Position numbers and translations under genes: made by a program. DNA of 64,000 nucleotides from CBDDDW01 sp965226805. Its GTDB lineage: Bacteria; Chloroflexota; Dehalococcoidia; Lucifugimonadales; JAGWBF01. Of this stretch, positions 18,510-26,076 are shown piece by piece. Below the pieces are notes generated by a model. That model worked only from the letters and a program-made list of their open reading frames with translations. It was not told the DNA's origin and made no database searches. Location: NCBI GenBank assembly GCA_965226805.1, contig CBDDDW010000004.1, positions 1 to 64,000 of the forward strand, read 5' to 3'. Every line of letters starts with the position of its first letter. Positions within the stretch are counted from its first letter, which is position 1.

Positions 18510-19901
18510 CTATCTCCTCCGATAGTCCGTGCGCTGTGTCGACGGCGACCGCATGCCGTGGGCACGCGCTGTCGACTCATCCTTGAAGAAGGTAAAAGTC
18601 GATGGGTCGAGTATTCGAGGGGATATCTTCTCGATGGGGAAGTAAACCTCCCCACTATCGTAGGCGCAGAAAGAGGGAAGGAACTCGCGTTCGCAATAGC
18701 CGCAGACGAATCGTGGCCGAGGCTTGCTGAAGAAGGAGAACTCAGCTCGCGTATTCTGAGGCTCCTGCTGGGTGACACAGGCCGAGTTCACGCAGATGAT
18801 CCCCTTGGGGTCAGACACGGCCCTGCCGCCGGTCGGCGCCCCAGCGGCTGTTGCTGCCTCGCGCCTTTTCCAAGGCTTCAGTCCCAGCATGAGGGCGATC
18901 AATGCCATCCGGACGGGGACGCCGTTCCTTGCCTGTTGGAAGTACTTGCTCCTGGGATCAGAATCAATCTCCGGCGATATCTCGTCTACCCGGGGAAGAG
19001 GATGCAGGATGAGAGCCTTGGAGAAATCTCGCCTGCGCAGAAAATTCGCGTCGATGCGTGGATATCTCTTGGTGGATCCATCCCCCTCCTCCTCTCGCTC
19101 TGCCTGCTTGCGGGTTACGTAGAAGATAAGGGAGTCGTCTTTGTCGATTCGGATTTGCTTCGATTCGAAAAGGGACAGGCTGTGGGGCTGGCTGGGCGTC
19201 ATATAGATAGCATCCACCGGCGTCCCATCGCTCTTTGATCCCATGTCGTATAGAGCTTCGAGGCCCTCGTGCCGGATGTTCAAGAAGGGCCTTTCGTAAT
19301 CGGTCTCGATCTTGTGTATGACGTGCTCCGGGAGGCCCAGTTCCTCGCCCGGAGCGAAGATCAATTCCACGTCGAAGCGCAGCAGTGCGTATACCAGGGA
19401 GTGAATGGTGCGGCCGTTTTTCAGGTCCCCGCAGAGGACGATCTTGAGCCCCTCAAGCTTGCCGAACTCTTTCCGCAGGGTGTAGAGGTCCAGGAGGGTC
19501 TGGGTGGGGTGCTCGTGGCTCCCGTCTCCCGCGTTGATGACCGGGACATCGCTGTATTGGGCGGCAAGCCGGGCTGCCCCCTCCCAGGGATGCCGGAGTA
19601 CGATGATGTCCGAGTAGCCGCTCCAGATCCGGATAGTGTCCGCTAGGGACTCTCCCTTGGCCGTAGACGATGACTTAGGGTCAGCCGTGGTGATGGTGTC
19701 GCCGCTCAGCCTCTTCATCGCCGACTCAAAGGAGCCACGGGTCCTGGTGCTGGGCTCCAAGAAGAGGCTGGCCATTATGCGGCGTGAGGCTAGGCCGTAA
19801 AAGGCATCGCGGTCTAAGTCGATTTCCTGTGCCAGTTCGAGAATGTCCTCGATCTGTTCCTTCGAAAGGTCCTCGATAGATACCAGGCTGCCTTTGTACA
19901 T
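18510..19901 (-). CDS. pyrB: Aspartate carbamoyltransferase with C-terminal PyrI-type zinc domain
   Basis: 463 residues against about 310 for a plain catalytic chain. The catalytic part spans roughly 1-345: LEPSTRTRGSFESA (carbamoyl-phosphate loop, 49-62), KSSSTAKGESLADT (80s loop), HPTQTLLDLYTL (131) and HPLPRVDEI (300). After a linker of about 25 residues come four Cys (370, 375, 400, 403), in CVNSACVTQQEP...FVCGYCEREF. This matches the zinc domain of the regulatory chain PyrI (C-x4-C, C-x2-C). The PyrI nucleotide-binding domain is missing. It transfers the carbamoyl group to aspartate, the committed pyrimidine step, and lies second in the operon after pyrR. Confidence 0.93.
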   Translation of the reverse strand: MYKGSLVSIEDLSKEQIEDILELAQEIDLDRDAFYGLASRRIMASLFLEPSTRTRGSFESAMKRLSGDTITTADPKSSSTAKGESLADTIRIWSGYSDIIVLRHPWEGAARLAAQYSDVPVINAGDGSHEHPTQTLLDLYTLRKEFGKLEGLKIVLCGDLKNGRTIHSLVYALLRFDVELIFAPGEELGLPEHVIHKIETDYERPFLNIRHEGLEALYDMGSKSDGTPVDAIYMTPSQPHSLSLFESKQIRIDKDDSLIFYVTRKQAEREEEGDGSTKRYPRIDANFLRRRDFSKALILHPLPRVDEISPEIDSDPRSKYFQQARNGVPVRMALIALMLGLKPWKRREAATAAGAPTGGRAVSDPKGIICVNSACVTQQEPQNTRAEFSFFSKPRPRFVCGYCEREFLPSFCAYDSGEVYFPIEKISPRILDPSTFTFFKDESTARAHGMRSPSTQRTDYRRR

Positions 19902-19941
19902 CCCCCAACTCCCCTGCCGCTATCGTGAATATTCCAGCTAC

Positions 19942-20523
19942 TTATTTGCTTGGGCTTTGTGCCTCAGGCCTCGAGGTCAACACTACCTCGTCCTTGCCGT
20001 CTATCTCTGCCAGCCTGACTTGGACCCGCTCTCCCTGGGAGGTTGGTATGTTCTTCCCCACATAGTCCGCCCTTATGGGCAGCTCCCTGTGGCCGCGGTC
20101 CACGAGTACGGCCAGCTGGACGCGGTCCGGCCTGCCCAGGTCCGTGAGGGCGTCCAGAGCGGCCCGGGCGGTCCGGCCGGTGTAGAGGACGTCGTCCACC
20201 AGCACCACTCTGCTGCCGTTGAAGTCCTCCGGAAAGTTGGCGGGCTCAAGCCGGTGCCTGGAGCTCGGGGGGACATCATCTCGATAAGGCCTCGTATCCA
20301 TGGCGGCCACAGCGACCTCGGCCCCTTCGTACTCCTGGATCCTTGCGGCGATGCGTCGGGCCAGGGGCAGCCCCCTGGTGCGGATACCCGCCAGGATGAG
20401 CCCATCAGGTCCCCGGTTGCGTTCCAGTATCTCGTGGGCGATGCGGGCGAGCGCGCGACGCATATCGTCCTTGTTCAGTATCTGCTTTTCCACCAGCTTC
20501 AGGTGGCCGTCTGTTATGGACAT
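19942..20523 (-). CDS. pyrR: Bifunctional pyr operon regulator / uracil phosphoribosyltransferase
   Basis: 193 residues from the ATG at 20523. The PRPP-binding motif VVLVDDVLYTGRTARAAL and the PyrR signature MDTRPYRDDV (hood and RNA-binding region) are present. The family binds UMP/UTP and attaches to an RNA loop in pyr leaders to favour termination; it also converts uracil to UMP. It is the first gene of the pyrimidine operon, immediately behind its own attenuator. The terminator stem ends 5 nt before the start codon and contains the only ribosome site, AAGGG. A longer in-frame TTG start would lie inside the hairpin and is rejected. Confidence 0.95.
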   Translation of the reverse strand: MSITDGHLKLVEKQILNKDDMRRALARIAHEILERNRGPDGLILAGIRTRGLPLARRIAARIQEYEGAEVAVAAMDTRPYRDDVPPSSRHRLEPANFPEDFNGSRVVLVDDVLYTGRTARAALDALTDLGRPDRVQLAVLVDRGHRELPIRADYVGKNIPTSQGERVQVRLAEIDGKDEVVLTSRPEAQSPSK

Positions 20524-20555
20524 ACAAAAACCCTTGCCGGTAGCTGGCAAGGGTT
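20524..20555 (-). terminator. Attenuator terminator hairpin of pyrR leader
   Basis: AACCCTTGCC, a 7-nt loop and GGCAAGGGTT (20555-20529), followed by TTTTTGT. The pyrR start codon lies directly after the U run, so AAGGG in the 3' arm is also the ribosome binding site. The hairpin can therefore block both transcription and translation. Confidence 0.92.
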
Positions 20556-20643
20556 CTGAGTTGCAAAGTTTCCCAGCCCGAACTCGGGCTTACGAAGAGC
20601 CCGCGCTTTACCTTGCCAGCCTCACGGGACTGTCTTTAAAGGT
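20524..20643 (-). promoter_or_regulatory. PyrR-dependent attenuator of the pyr operon
   Basis: Read on the minus strand: the PyrR-binding loop AGTCCCGTGAGGCT (20631-20618) fits the consensus ARUCCNGNGAGGYU exactly. It is closed by a lower stem ACCTT (20643-20639) / AAGGT (20614-20610). The 3' side, GCTGGCAAGG (20620-20611), is perfectly complementary to CCTTGCCAGC (20552-20543), the 5' arm of the terminator, and so forms the antiterminator. UMP-bound PyrR would hold the first loop and free the terminator. The mechanism is known from Bacillus; the assignment here rests on the sequence match. Confidence 0.93.
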
Positions 20644-20713
20644 CCACTCTCGCTATCCTGCGAAAGCGGCCCTTTCGGGCGTTAGGGGTTATTCACTTTT
20701 AGATGCTGGATTC

Positions 20714-20742
20714 ATGGTACCAGGAAACGGGTGGGGGTTCAA
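20714..20742 (-). promoter_or_regulatory. Predicted promoter of the pyr operon
   Basis: TTGAAC (20742-20737), a 17-bp spacer and TACCAT (20719-20714) on the minus strand. The leader would be about 185 nt. The same -10 hexamer, TACCAT, appears in the predicted promoter of the binding-protein gene at 61006. The leader also contains a palindrome AGCCCGAACTCGGGCT (20577-20592). Confidence 0.55.
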
Positions 20743-20826
20743 GGTGTTGTCGTATATTAGCTCGGCCCGAACGATAGCGTGCGTCGAGGCGCTCCTTGCG
20801 CGACCGATGCGGGGGAAGCGGGCCCT

Positions 20827-21399
20827 TCACAGCTGCACAGAGCCCAGCACGTCATACACGGCCCCTGACGGCTTGAGCGTGCTGCGGATCAGGTTGACCT
20901 TGCTAACCTTCCAGCTCACATCGGCGTCAAGGGCCACGCCGGCCAGCGCCTCCCCTATCCGGCGGTGTTCGTCGCCGGACGCGTTTTCGCGCACGCGGCC
21001 CAGGGTTAGGTGAGGGGAGAACTCCCGCTTCTCTTCGGGCAGGCCTATCGTCGAGTAGATTCCCTGGTCGATCCGGCTCTGGAGCTCCTGCAAGGGGTCC
21101 AGGTCTCCCTTCACGCCGACCCATATGACCCTGGGGCTCTTGAAGTTGGGGAAGGCCCCGATTTCCGAGAGGGCGAGGTTGAGGGCACCGGTTCCGGGTG
21201 CGGCCCGCTCCATGGCGCTCAGACAACCCTCTACCTGGGAGTCCTCTATTTCGCCCAGAAACTTGAGGGTGAGGTGAATTGCCTCGGGCCTCACCCAGCG
21301 GACTCCTGAGAGGCCCCGCTCCTTCAGGCGCTCTATCACGCCGGCCAGGGCGGCTCGGGCTTCATTGGAGATGTCTACGGCCACGAAGGCGCGGACCAT
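20827..21399 (-). CDS. thpR: RNA 2',3'-cyclic phosphodiesterase (2'-5' RNA ligase family)
   Basis: 190 residues, the usual length. Two HxTx catalytic motifs, HLTLKFLG (about 42) and HLTLGRV (about 133), define the 2H phosphoesterase fold. The start MVRAFVAVDISNEARAAL is typical. It hydrolyses 2',3'-cyclic phosphate ends of RNA to 2'-phosphates. It lies 13 bp after the stop of the amidohydrolase gene and is probably co-transcribed with it. The pyr promoter lies downstream. Confidence 0.93.
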   Translation of the reverse strand: MVRAFVAVDISNEARAALAGVIERLKERGLSGVRWVRPEAIHLTLKFLGEIEDSQVEGCLSAMERAAPGTGALNLALSEIGAFPNFKSPRVIWVGVKGDLDPLQELQSRIDQGIYSTIGLPEEKREFSPHLTLGRVRENASGDEHRRIGEALAGVALDADVSWKVSKVNLIRSTLKPSGAVYDVLGSVQL

Positions 21400-21412
21400 C
21401 CCGGCCTGCTTC

Positions 21413-22252
21413 CTATATCCCTAGAAGTGCTCGGGCGTTCGCCCCGAGGATCTTGGATGAGGCGTCGTGCGAGAGGCGGGCATCCTCTACCTGCTCCAGA
21501 AGGCGGGTGTGCTGGATCAGCGGGAAGTCTGTCCCAAAGAGAATCCTGTCCGGGCCGGTCAGTCCCACGACGGAGGAGAAGATGTCCGGCCTGTACAACA
21601 GGGGAGAGGCCGCGGTGTCGTAGTATACGTTCTTCGACTCCTCCGCTACCTCAGGCATTAGGGTGTAGAAGGGCAGCCCTCCACCCCAGTGGGCGCAGAC
21701 GATGACATTCTGAGGGAAGTTGCGGATAAGAGTGTACAGCTTGTCGGGGGTTGTAGCGCCCTTCCCAGGATAGAGGTGCCCCACCGGCTCCGAGGAGTGG
21801 GTAAGCACCACCAACCCAAGCCTCTGGGCGGTCTCCATTATTGGAGCCATGACCTCTCTGCTGCCAATGTTGAATCCCTGGGAGTCGGGATGGAGCTCGC
21901 CTATACCCCTCACTCCTGTTCTGGCGTAGCGCTCCACCTCTGCCACAGCTTCCTTACCCCAGGCCGGATTCACGGCACACAGGCCGACAAGCCTGGAAGG
22001 ATAGCGGGCCGCCGACTCTATGATGTAGTCGTTAGCCTCCACGGCCAGCCGCATGTCCGTCCAGCCTATGCCCATTACTACGGATATATCGACGTGAGCT
22101 TCGTCCATCGCCTGGACCAGTTCCTCGGCGGTAGCCATTCGGGCGCGAGGATTGGAGTAGAGTGTACGGAACGTCGTGTCGCTCCTCGAATATTCCTCTC
22201 GCCGCTCCCGGAAAGAAGGTGGGAAAATATGCGTATGGAAATCTATTATCAT
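21413..22252 (-). CDS. Amidohydrolase-2 (TIM-barrel metal-dependent hydrolase)
   Basis: 279 residues. The metal motif DFHTHIFPP is at the N terminus, followed by LTHSSEPVGH, VCAHWGGGLPFY and LFGTDFPL, whose Asp is the catalytic base. It belongs to the same superfamily as the gene at 3309, but to a shorter TatD/ACMSD-like branch. Its substrate is unknown. A TATAAT on the minus strand (22267-22262) lies only 9 nt before the ATG and there is no ribosome site, so the transcript may be leaderless. It is divergent from the transketolase pair and upstream of thpR. Confidence 0.83.
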   Translation of the reverse strand: MIIDFHTHIFPPSFRERREEYSRSDTTFRTLYSNPRARMATAEELVQAMDEAHVDISVVMGIGWTDMRLAVEANDYIIESAARYPSRLVGLCAVNPAWGKEAVAEVERYARTGVRGIGELHPDSQGFNIGSREVMAPIMETAQRLGLVVLTHSSEPVGHLYPGKGATTPDKLYTLIRNFPQNVIVCAHWGGGLPFYTLMPEVAEESKNVYYDTAASPLLYRPDIFSSVVGLTGPDRILFGTDFPLIQHTRLLEQVEDARLSHDASSKILGANARALLGI

Positions 22253-22289
22253 GCCTGGTCTATTATAGTTACACCGATGTTGGGATGGC

Positions 22290-22318
22290 TAGACACCGTC
22301 GGATGCCGTTGCTATAAT
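22290..22318 (+). promoter_or_regulatory. Predicted promoter of the transketolase genes
   Basis: TAGACA (22290-22295), a 17-bp spacer and a consensus TATAAT (22313-22318). It faces the opposite way to the TATAAT of the amidohydrolase gene at 22262-22267. The two promoters share an 85-bp intergenic region. Confidence 0.6.
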
Positions 22319-22337
22319 CGGGCTGCCACTTGAGAAG

Positions 22338-23258
22338 ATGGCGCCTAGCAGGTTCAGGGGGTGCTCTTTGGCCTCTACTGGAGCCAAGCATCGGAGCGTA
22401 CCAGCCTCGGCCAACAACGCCGCCGAGGTTGCTTCATCTAAGGCCCGAGGGCATACGATAGACGAGCTCAAGGCGGTTGCCAGAGAGCTCAGGCGGGACA
22501 TCGTCGAGATGATCTTCCAGGCCGGAAGCGGACATCCAGGGGGCTCCCTGTCGGAGATCGACATTCTCACCGCTCTTTACTGCCAGGTATTGAGGTATAA
22601 CCCCAAGGACCCTGCCTGGCCCGACCGGGACCGCTTTATCCTCAGCAAGGGTCATGCGTGCCCCGGGCTCTATGCCATCCTAGCAAAATGCGGATTCTTT
22701 CCCCGGGAAGAGCTGTGGACCTTCCGAAAGATAGACAGCCGGCTTCAGGGGCACGCTCACCCGATGACTCCGGGGGTCGAGATGAACTCCGGGTCCCTGG
22801 GACAGGGCCTCTCCTTTGCTATTGGGGTGGCCCTTGCGGCGAACATCGACAAGAAGGATTACCAGGTGTACGCGATGCTGGGCGACGGTGAGTGCGACGA
22901 GGGACAGGTGTGGGAGGCGGCCATGGCGGCGGCCCATTACAAACTGGACAACCTAACCGCTTTCGTGGACAGGAACAGGATACAGAATGACCGGTTCACC
23001 AGCGAGGTCATGGAAATTGAGCCTCTGCCCGCTAAGTGGCGCGCCTTCGGATGGAAGACCCTGGAAATTGACGGTCACGACATCTCTCAGATCCTCGACG
23101 CTGTAGCCAAAGCCCATAAGGCCCGCGGGCGCCCGACGGTAATCATCGCCCATACGGTCAAAGGGAAGGGAGTCAGCTTCATGGAGAATAACCCCGATTT
23201 CCACGGCCGCGCCCCCTCGAAAGACGAGCACGAAAGGGCTATGGGGGAACTGGTGTAG
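22338..23258 (+). CDS. Transketolase, N-terminal (pyrimidine/TPP-binding) subunit
   Basis: 306 residues. The thiamine-diphosphate half carries GSGHPGGSLSEIDILTALY, KGHACPGLYAILA, GSLGQGLSFAIGVALA, the TPP motif GDGECDEGQVWEAAMAAAHYKLDN and HTVKGKGVSFMEN. Split transketolases of this type move two-carbon ketol units in the pentose phosphate pathway. The ATG at 22338 has a weak ribosome site. A TTG at 22368 behind AGGGGGTG would remove ten poorly conserved residues. Its partner subunit follows at 23356. Confidence 0.93.
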   Translation: MAPSRFRGCSLASTGAKHRSVPASANNAAEVASSKARGHTIDELKAVARELRRDIVEMIFQAGSGHPGGSLSEIDILTALYCQVLRYNPKDPAWPDRDRFILSKGHACPGLYAILAKCGFFPREELWTFRKIDSRLQGHAHPMTPGVEMNSGSLGQGLSFAIGVALAANIDKKDYQVYAMLGDGECDEGQVWEAAMAAAHYKLDNLTAFVDRNRIQNDRFTSEVMEIEPLPAKWRAFGWKTLEIDGHDISQILDAVAKAHKARGRPTVIIAHTVKGKGVSFMENNPDFHGRAPSKDEHERAMGELV

Positions 23259-23278
23259 GTTCCTCCTGCGCCGAATAT

Positions 23279-23324
23279 GTCTAGACGACGTTTCACCGAA
23301 CGTCTCGCGAAAAGGCGTCTAGAC
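23279..23324 (+). repeat. Inverted repeat between the two transketolase genes
   Basis: GTCTAGACG (23279-23287) and CGTCTAGAC (23316-23324) pair perfectly across a 28-nt spacer that itself contains CGTTTC...GAACG-like sequence. No U run follows, so it looks like an mRNA processing or stabilising hairpin, or an operator, rather than a terminator. Confidence 0.5.
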
Positions 23325-23355
23325 CGGACAACGCCAGTCAAAGGAGCGGTCGTTC

Positions 23356-24309
23356 ATGAGTAACGGTGCCTTCAAGATGGCCTCCACCAGGGAGACCTAC
23401 GGCAAGACCCTGGTGGAGCTGGGTGGCGAGGACCCCAACATAGTCGTGCTTGGGGGAGACCTAAACAAGTCCACGTTCACTCACCTTTTCGCCGCTCAGT
23501 TCCCGGAACGGTTCTTCGACTTCGGGCCGGCGGAGCAGAACATCATGGGTGTTGCTGCGGGGCTGGCCTCCTCGGGCAAGACGCCCTTCGTCAGCACCTT
23601 CGCCGTTTTCGGAACGTGCCGTCCCTTTGACCAGATCAGGGTCGGCATCGCCCAGCCCCACTTGAACGTAAAGATCGTATGTACCCATTCGGGCATCACC
23701 GCCGGCGAGGATGGCATGTCGGCCCATGGCATCGAGGACTTGGCCCTGACATGTTCTCTGCCCGGATTTACCGTCGTGGCTCCGGCTGACGCCGTAGAGA
23801 CCGTCGAGGCAGTCCGCGCCGCGGCCAGAACCCCCGGCCCCTTCTATATACGCCTCTACCGCCCGGCCACGCCGGTGGTACACCAGGACGGCTGTGGATT
23901 CACCATCGGTAAGGCTGAGCCGATGCGGGAGGGCCGCGATGTTACCATCATCGCCCTCGGCGTCGCACTCTCGTCGGCGCTTGATGCGGCGGAGTCATTA
24001 GGGGACCAGGGAATTAGCTGCCGGGTAGTCAATATGCATACCTTAAATCCCGTCGACGAGGAGACCATAAAGAAGTCGGCGGAGGAAACGGGGGCCATGG
24101 TCACGGTCGAGGAGCATTATCATCGCGGAGGTCTGGGCAGCATTGTGGCCCAGACTTTGGGGAGAAGCCATCCGGTCCCATTAGAAATGGTAGCCCTGGA
24201 CGGCTACGCGGAATCGGGCAACGCCGACAGGCTCGTGGAGAAGTACCACATTACGGCTAAGGACGTCGAGCGGGCCGTAACAACGGCCCTGGAGAGAAAG
24301 CGAGTTTAG
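23356..24309 (+). CDS. Transketolase, C-terminal (pyrimidine-binding) subunit
   Basis: 317 residues. The Pyr domain contains FDFGPAEQNIMGVAAGLA, whose Glu activates TPP, and THSGITAGEDGMSAHGIEDLAL. The C-terminal transketolase_C domain includes VNMHTLNPVDEETI and TVEEHYHRGGLGS. AAAGGAG lies upstream of the ATG. It pairs with the N-terminal subunit 97 bp upstream to form the complete enzyme. The arrangement is the common two-gene form of DXS/TK-like proteins in archaea and many bacteria. Confidence 0.93.
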   Translation: MSNGAFKMASTRETYGKTLVELGGEDPNIVVLGGDLNKSTFTHLFAAQFPERFFDFGPAEQNIMGVAAGLASSGKTPFVSTFAVFGTCRPFDQIRVGIAQPHLNVKIVCTHSGITAGEDGMSAHGIEDLALTCSLPGFTVVAPADAVETVEAVRAAARTPGPFYIRLYRPATPVVHQDGCGFTIGKAEPMREGRDVTIIALGVALSSALDAAESLGDQGISCRVVNMHTLNPVDEETIKKSAEETGAMVTVEEHYHRGGLGSIVAQTLGRSHPVPLEMVALDGYAESGNADRLVEKYHITAKDVERAVTTALERKRV

Positions 24310-24313
24310 TTCC

Positions 24314-24649
24314 TTAGTTCCTCAAGGGCCCGCTATCAGCACCGTCTGTGCCCTCGCCGTTCGTCCCGAAGACGTTGTCGCTGAACACGCCAACCTCCCT
24401 CCCCTGATAAACGTGGACTATGAACTCCTCCCTGGGGACTCCGGCCGAGTCGACCAGCTCCTCGTCTATGGTGTCGATGAGTTCCTGAATCTCCTCCTGG
24501 GTGAGGCTCTCCAGGACAGCCAGCGTGCTATACACAATAGTGGTGGTGAAATGTAAGTCCGTTCTCCCCACAGGCTGCTCATCCTTCAAGATGGTGTAGG
24601 ACTCGGAGAACGGGGTCCTGCAATCCCGCTCAAAATAGTAGTCTGCCAC
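24314..24649 (-). CDS. Small acidic protein of unknown function
   Basis: 111 residues from a GTG at 24649, chosen because GGAGG lies 6 nt upstream. It reads ADYYFERDCRTPFSESYTIL..., with a mid-region helix LTQEEIQELIDTIDEELVDSAG and an acidic, disordered-looking tail. No domain is recognised, and there are no signal peptide or membrane segments. It lies 35 bp after proA on the same strand, so it may end the proBA operon. It converges with the transketolase gene, whose stop lies 4 bp away. Confidence 0.65.
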   Translation of the reverse strand: MADYYFERDCRTPFSESYTILKDEQPVGRTDLHFTTTIVYSTLAVLESLTQEEIQELIDTIDEELVDSAGVPREEFIVHVYQGREVGVFSDNVFGTNGEGTDGADSGPLRN

Positions 24650-24683
24650 GAATTACCTCCCAGGCAACCAGATTCGAGATGGC

Positions 24684-25961
24684 TTAGGGCACGACCTGCC
24701 CGCTGCCAAGGACGATCCACTTGTAGGAAGTGATCTCCTTCAGGCCCATGGGGCCTCGGGCGTGATACTTCTGGGTGCTGATCCCCACCTCCGCCCCCAG
24801 GCCAAACTGAGCTCCGTCGGTGAAGCGCGTGCTTGCGTTAACGTATACTGCCGCCGCATCAACCTCATCGAGGAAGCGCATGGCCGCTGTGTAGTCTTCC
24901 GCCACGATGGCCTCCGAGTGGCCCGAGCCGTATTTCTCTATATGCTCCAGAGCTTCGTCTAGGGAGTCCACCACCTTAACCGCCGCCACCAGGGAGAGGA
25001 ACTCCGTACCCCAGTCTTCCTCAGTGGCTGGAGCCAAATCCAGCCCATCCTGCGGTCCAAGGATACTCAGAGCCCGCAGGTCGCAGCGCAGTTCCACGCC
25101 TGCCTTTGCCCACTCCCGGGCGACGCGGGGCAGGTATCGGGGAGCCAGCTCGGAATGGACCAGCAGACAGTCGAGGGCGTTGCACACGGTGGGACGCTGC
25201 ACTTTGGCGTTGTATGCTATCGCCACTGCCTTGTCCAGGTCGGCGGATTTATCAGCGTAGGTGTGGCAGACGCCGATCCCCCCGGTGACCACGGGCATAT
25301 TAGCCTTGTCAGCCACGTAACGTATGAAGTCGGCACCGCCCCGTGGTATCAGCAGGTCTATGTACTCCTTGGTCTGAAGCATGGCCTCGACCAAGGACCT
25401 GTCTGTGTTGTCTACGAACTGCACGGCGTCCTTGGGGACCCCAGCCTCGGCGATGGCCCCGCGCACCAGGCCGGCCAGGGCCGTGTTGGAGTGGATGGCT
25501 TCGCTGCCTCCCCGGAGGATGCACGCATTGCCGGACTTGATGCTGAGGGCAGCGATATCCACCGTCACGTTGGGCCTGCTCTCGTAGATCGCTCCGATGA
25601 CACCAAGGGGGACACGCTTCTTCCCGGCCACCAGCCCGTTGGGGAGGGTCCGCATGTCGAATATCTCGCCCACCGGGTCTGGCAACGCCGAGATGCCGCG
25701 AACGTCGCCAGACATGGCTTCCAGCCGCTCGGGGGTGAGCAGCAGCCGGTCCAGGAGAGCCTCCGAGAGGCCGTTCGACCTTCCGGCCGCGTAGTCTCTC
25801 TCGTTGGCTTCGAGCAGGTCCTCCTGCTGGGCGACGAGGGCGTCCGCGATGTTCAGTAGGGCCTTACGTTTGGCATCGGAGGATAGCCGAGCCAGCTTCC
25901 GGGAAGCTGCGCGTGCTGCCTTGCCTTTTTCTACCAGATCATCAACTGCCGTGGTCATCAT
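24684..25961 (-). CDS. proA: Gamma-glutamyl phosphate reductase
   Basis: 425 residues, an aldehyde dehydrogenase-fold enzyme. Recognisable parts are VPLGVIGAIYESRPNVTVDIAALSIKSGNACILRGGSEA, the catalytic-Cys region QRPTVCNALDCLLVH and the C-terminal GLGAEVGISTQKYHARGPMGLKEITSYKW. It reduces gamma-glutamyl phosphate with NADPH to glutamate semialdehyde in proline synthesis. It follows proB by 115 bp on the minus strand, in the usual proB-proA order. Confidence 0.97.
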   Translation of the reverse strand: MMTTAVDDLVEKGKAARAASRKLARLSSDAKRKALLNIADALVAQQEDLLEANERDYAAGRSNGLSEALLDRLLLTPERLEAMSGDVRGISALPDPVGEIFDMRTLPNGLVAGKKRVPLGVIGAIYESRPNVTVDIAALSIKSGNACILRGGSEAIHSNTALAGLVRGAIAEAGVPKDAVQFVDNTDRSLVEAMLQTKEYIDLLIPRGGADFIRYVADKANMPVVTGGIGVCHTYADKSADLDKAVAIAYNAKVQRPTVCNALDCLLVHSELAPRYLPRVAREWAKAGVELRCDLRALSILGPQDGLDLAPATEEDWGTEFLSLVAAVKVVDSLDEALEHIEKYGSGHSEAIVAEDYTAAMRFLDEVDAAAVYVNASTRFTDGAQFGLGAEVGISTQKYHARGPMGLKEITSYKWIVLGSGQVVP

Positions 25962-26076
25962 GTGACTCCCGGTTCGCCCTTTCTACTCATCGTATCCTGT
26001 GGTCTTTGATCGGCCACGGAGTGTCGGTCCTGTGGTGTCTCGCTGTTCTCCAGACAGCCCAATTCCCATGCACGCT

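Noticed and set aside
20524..20550. Longer pyrR start (TTG at 20550)
   Set aside because: The extra residues are encoded by the terminator hairpin itself; the ATG at 20523 fits the family N terminus.
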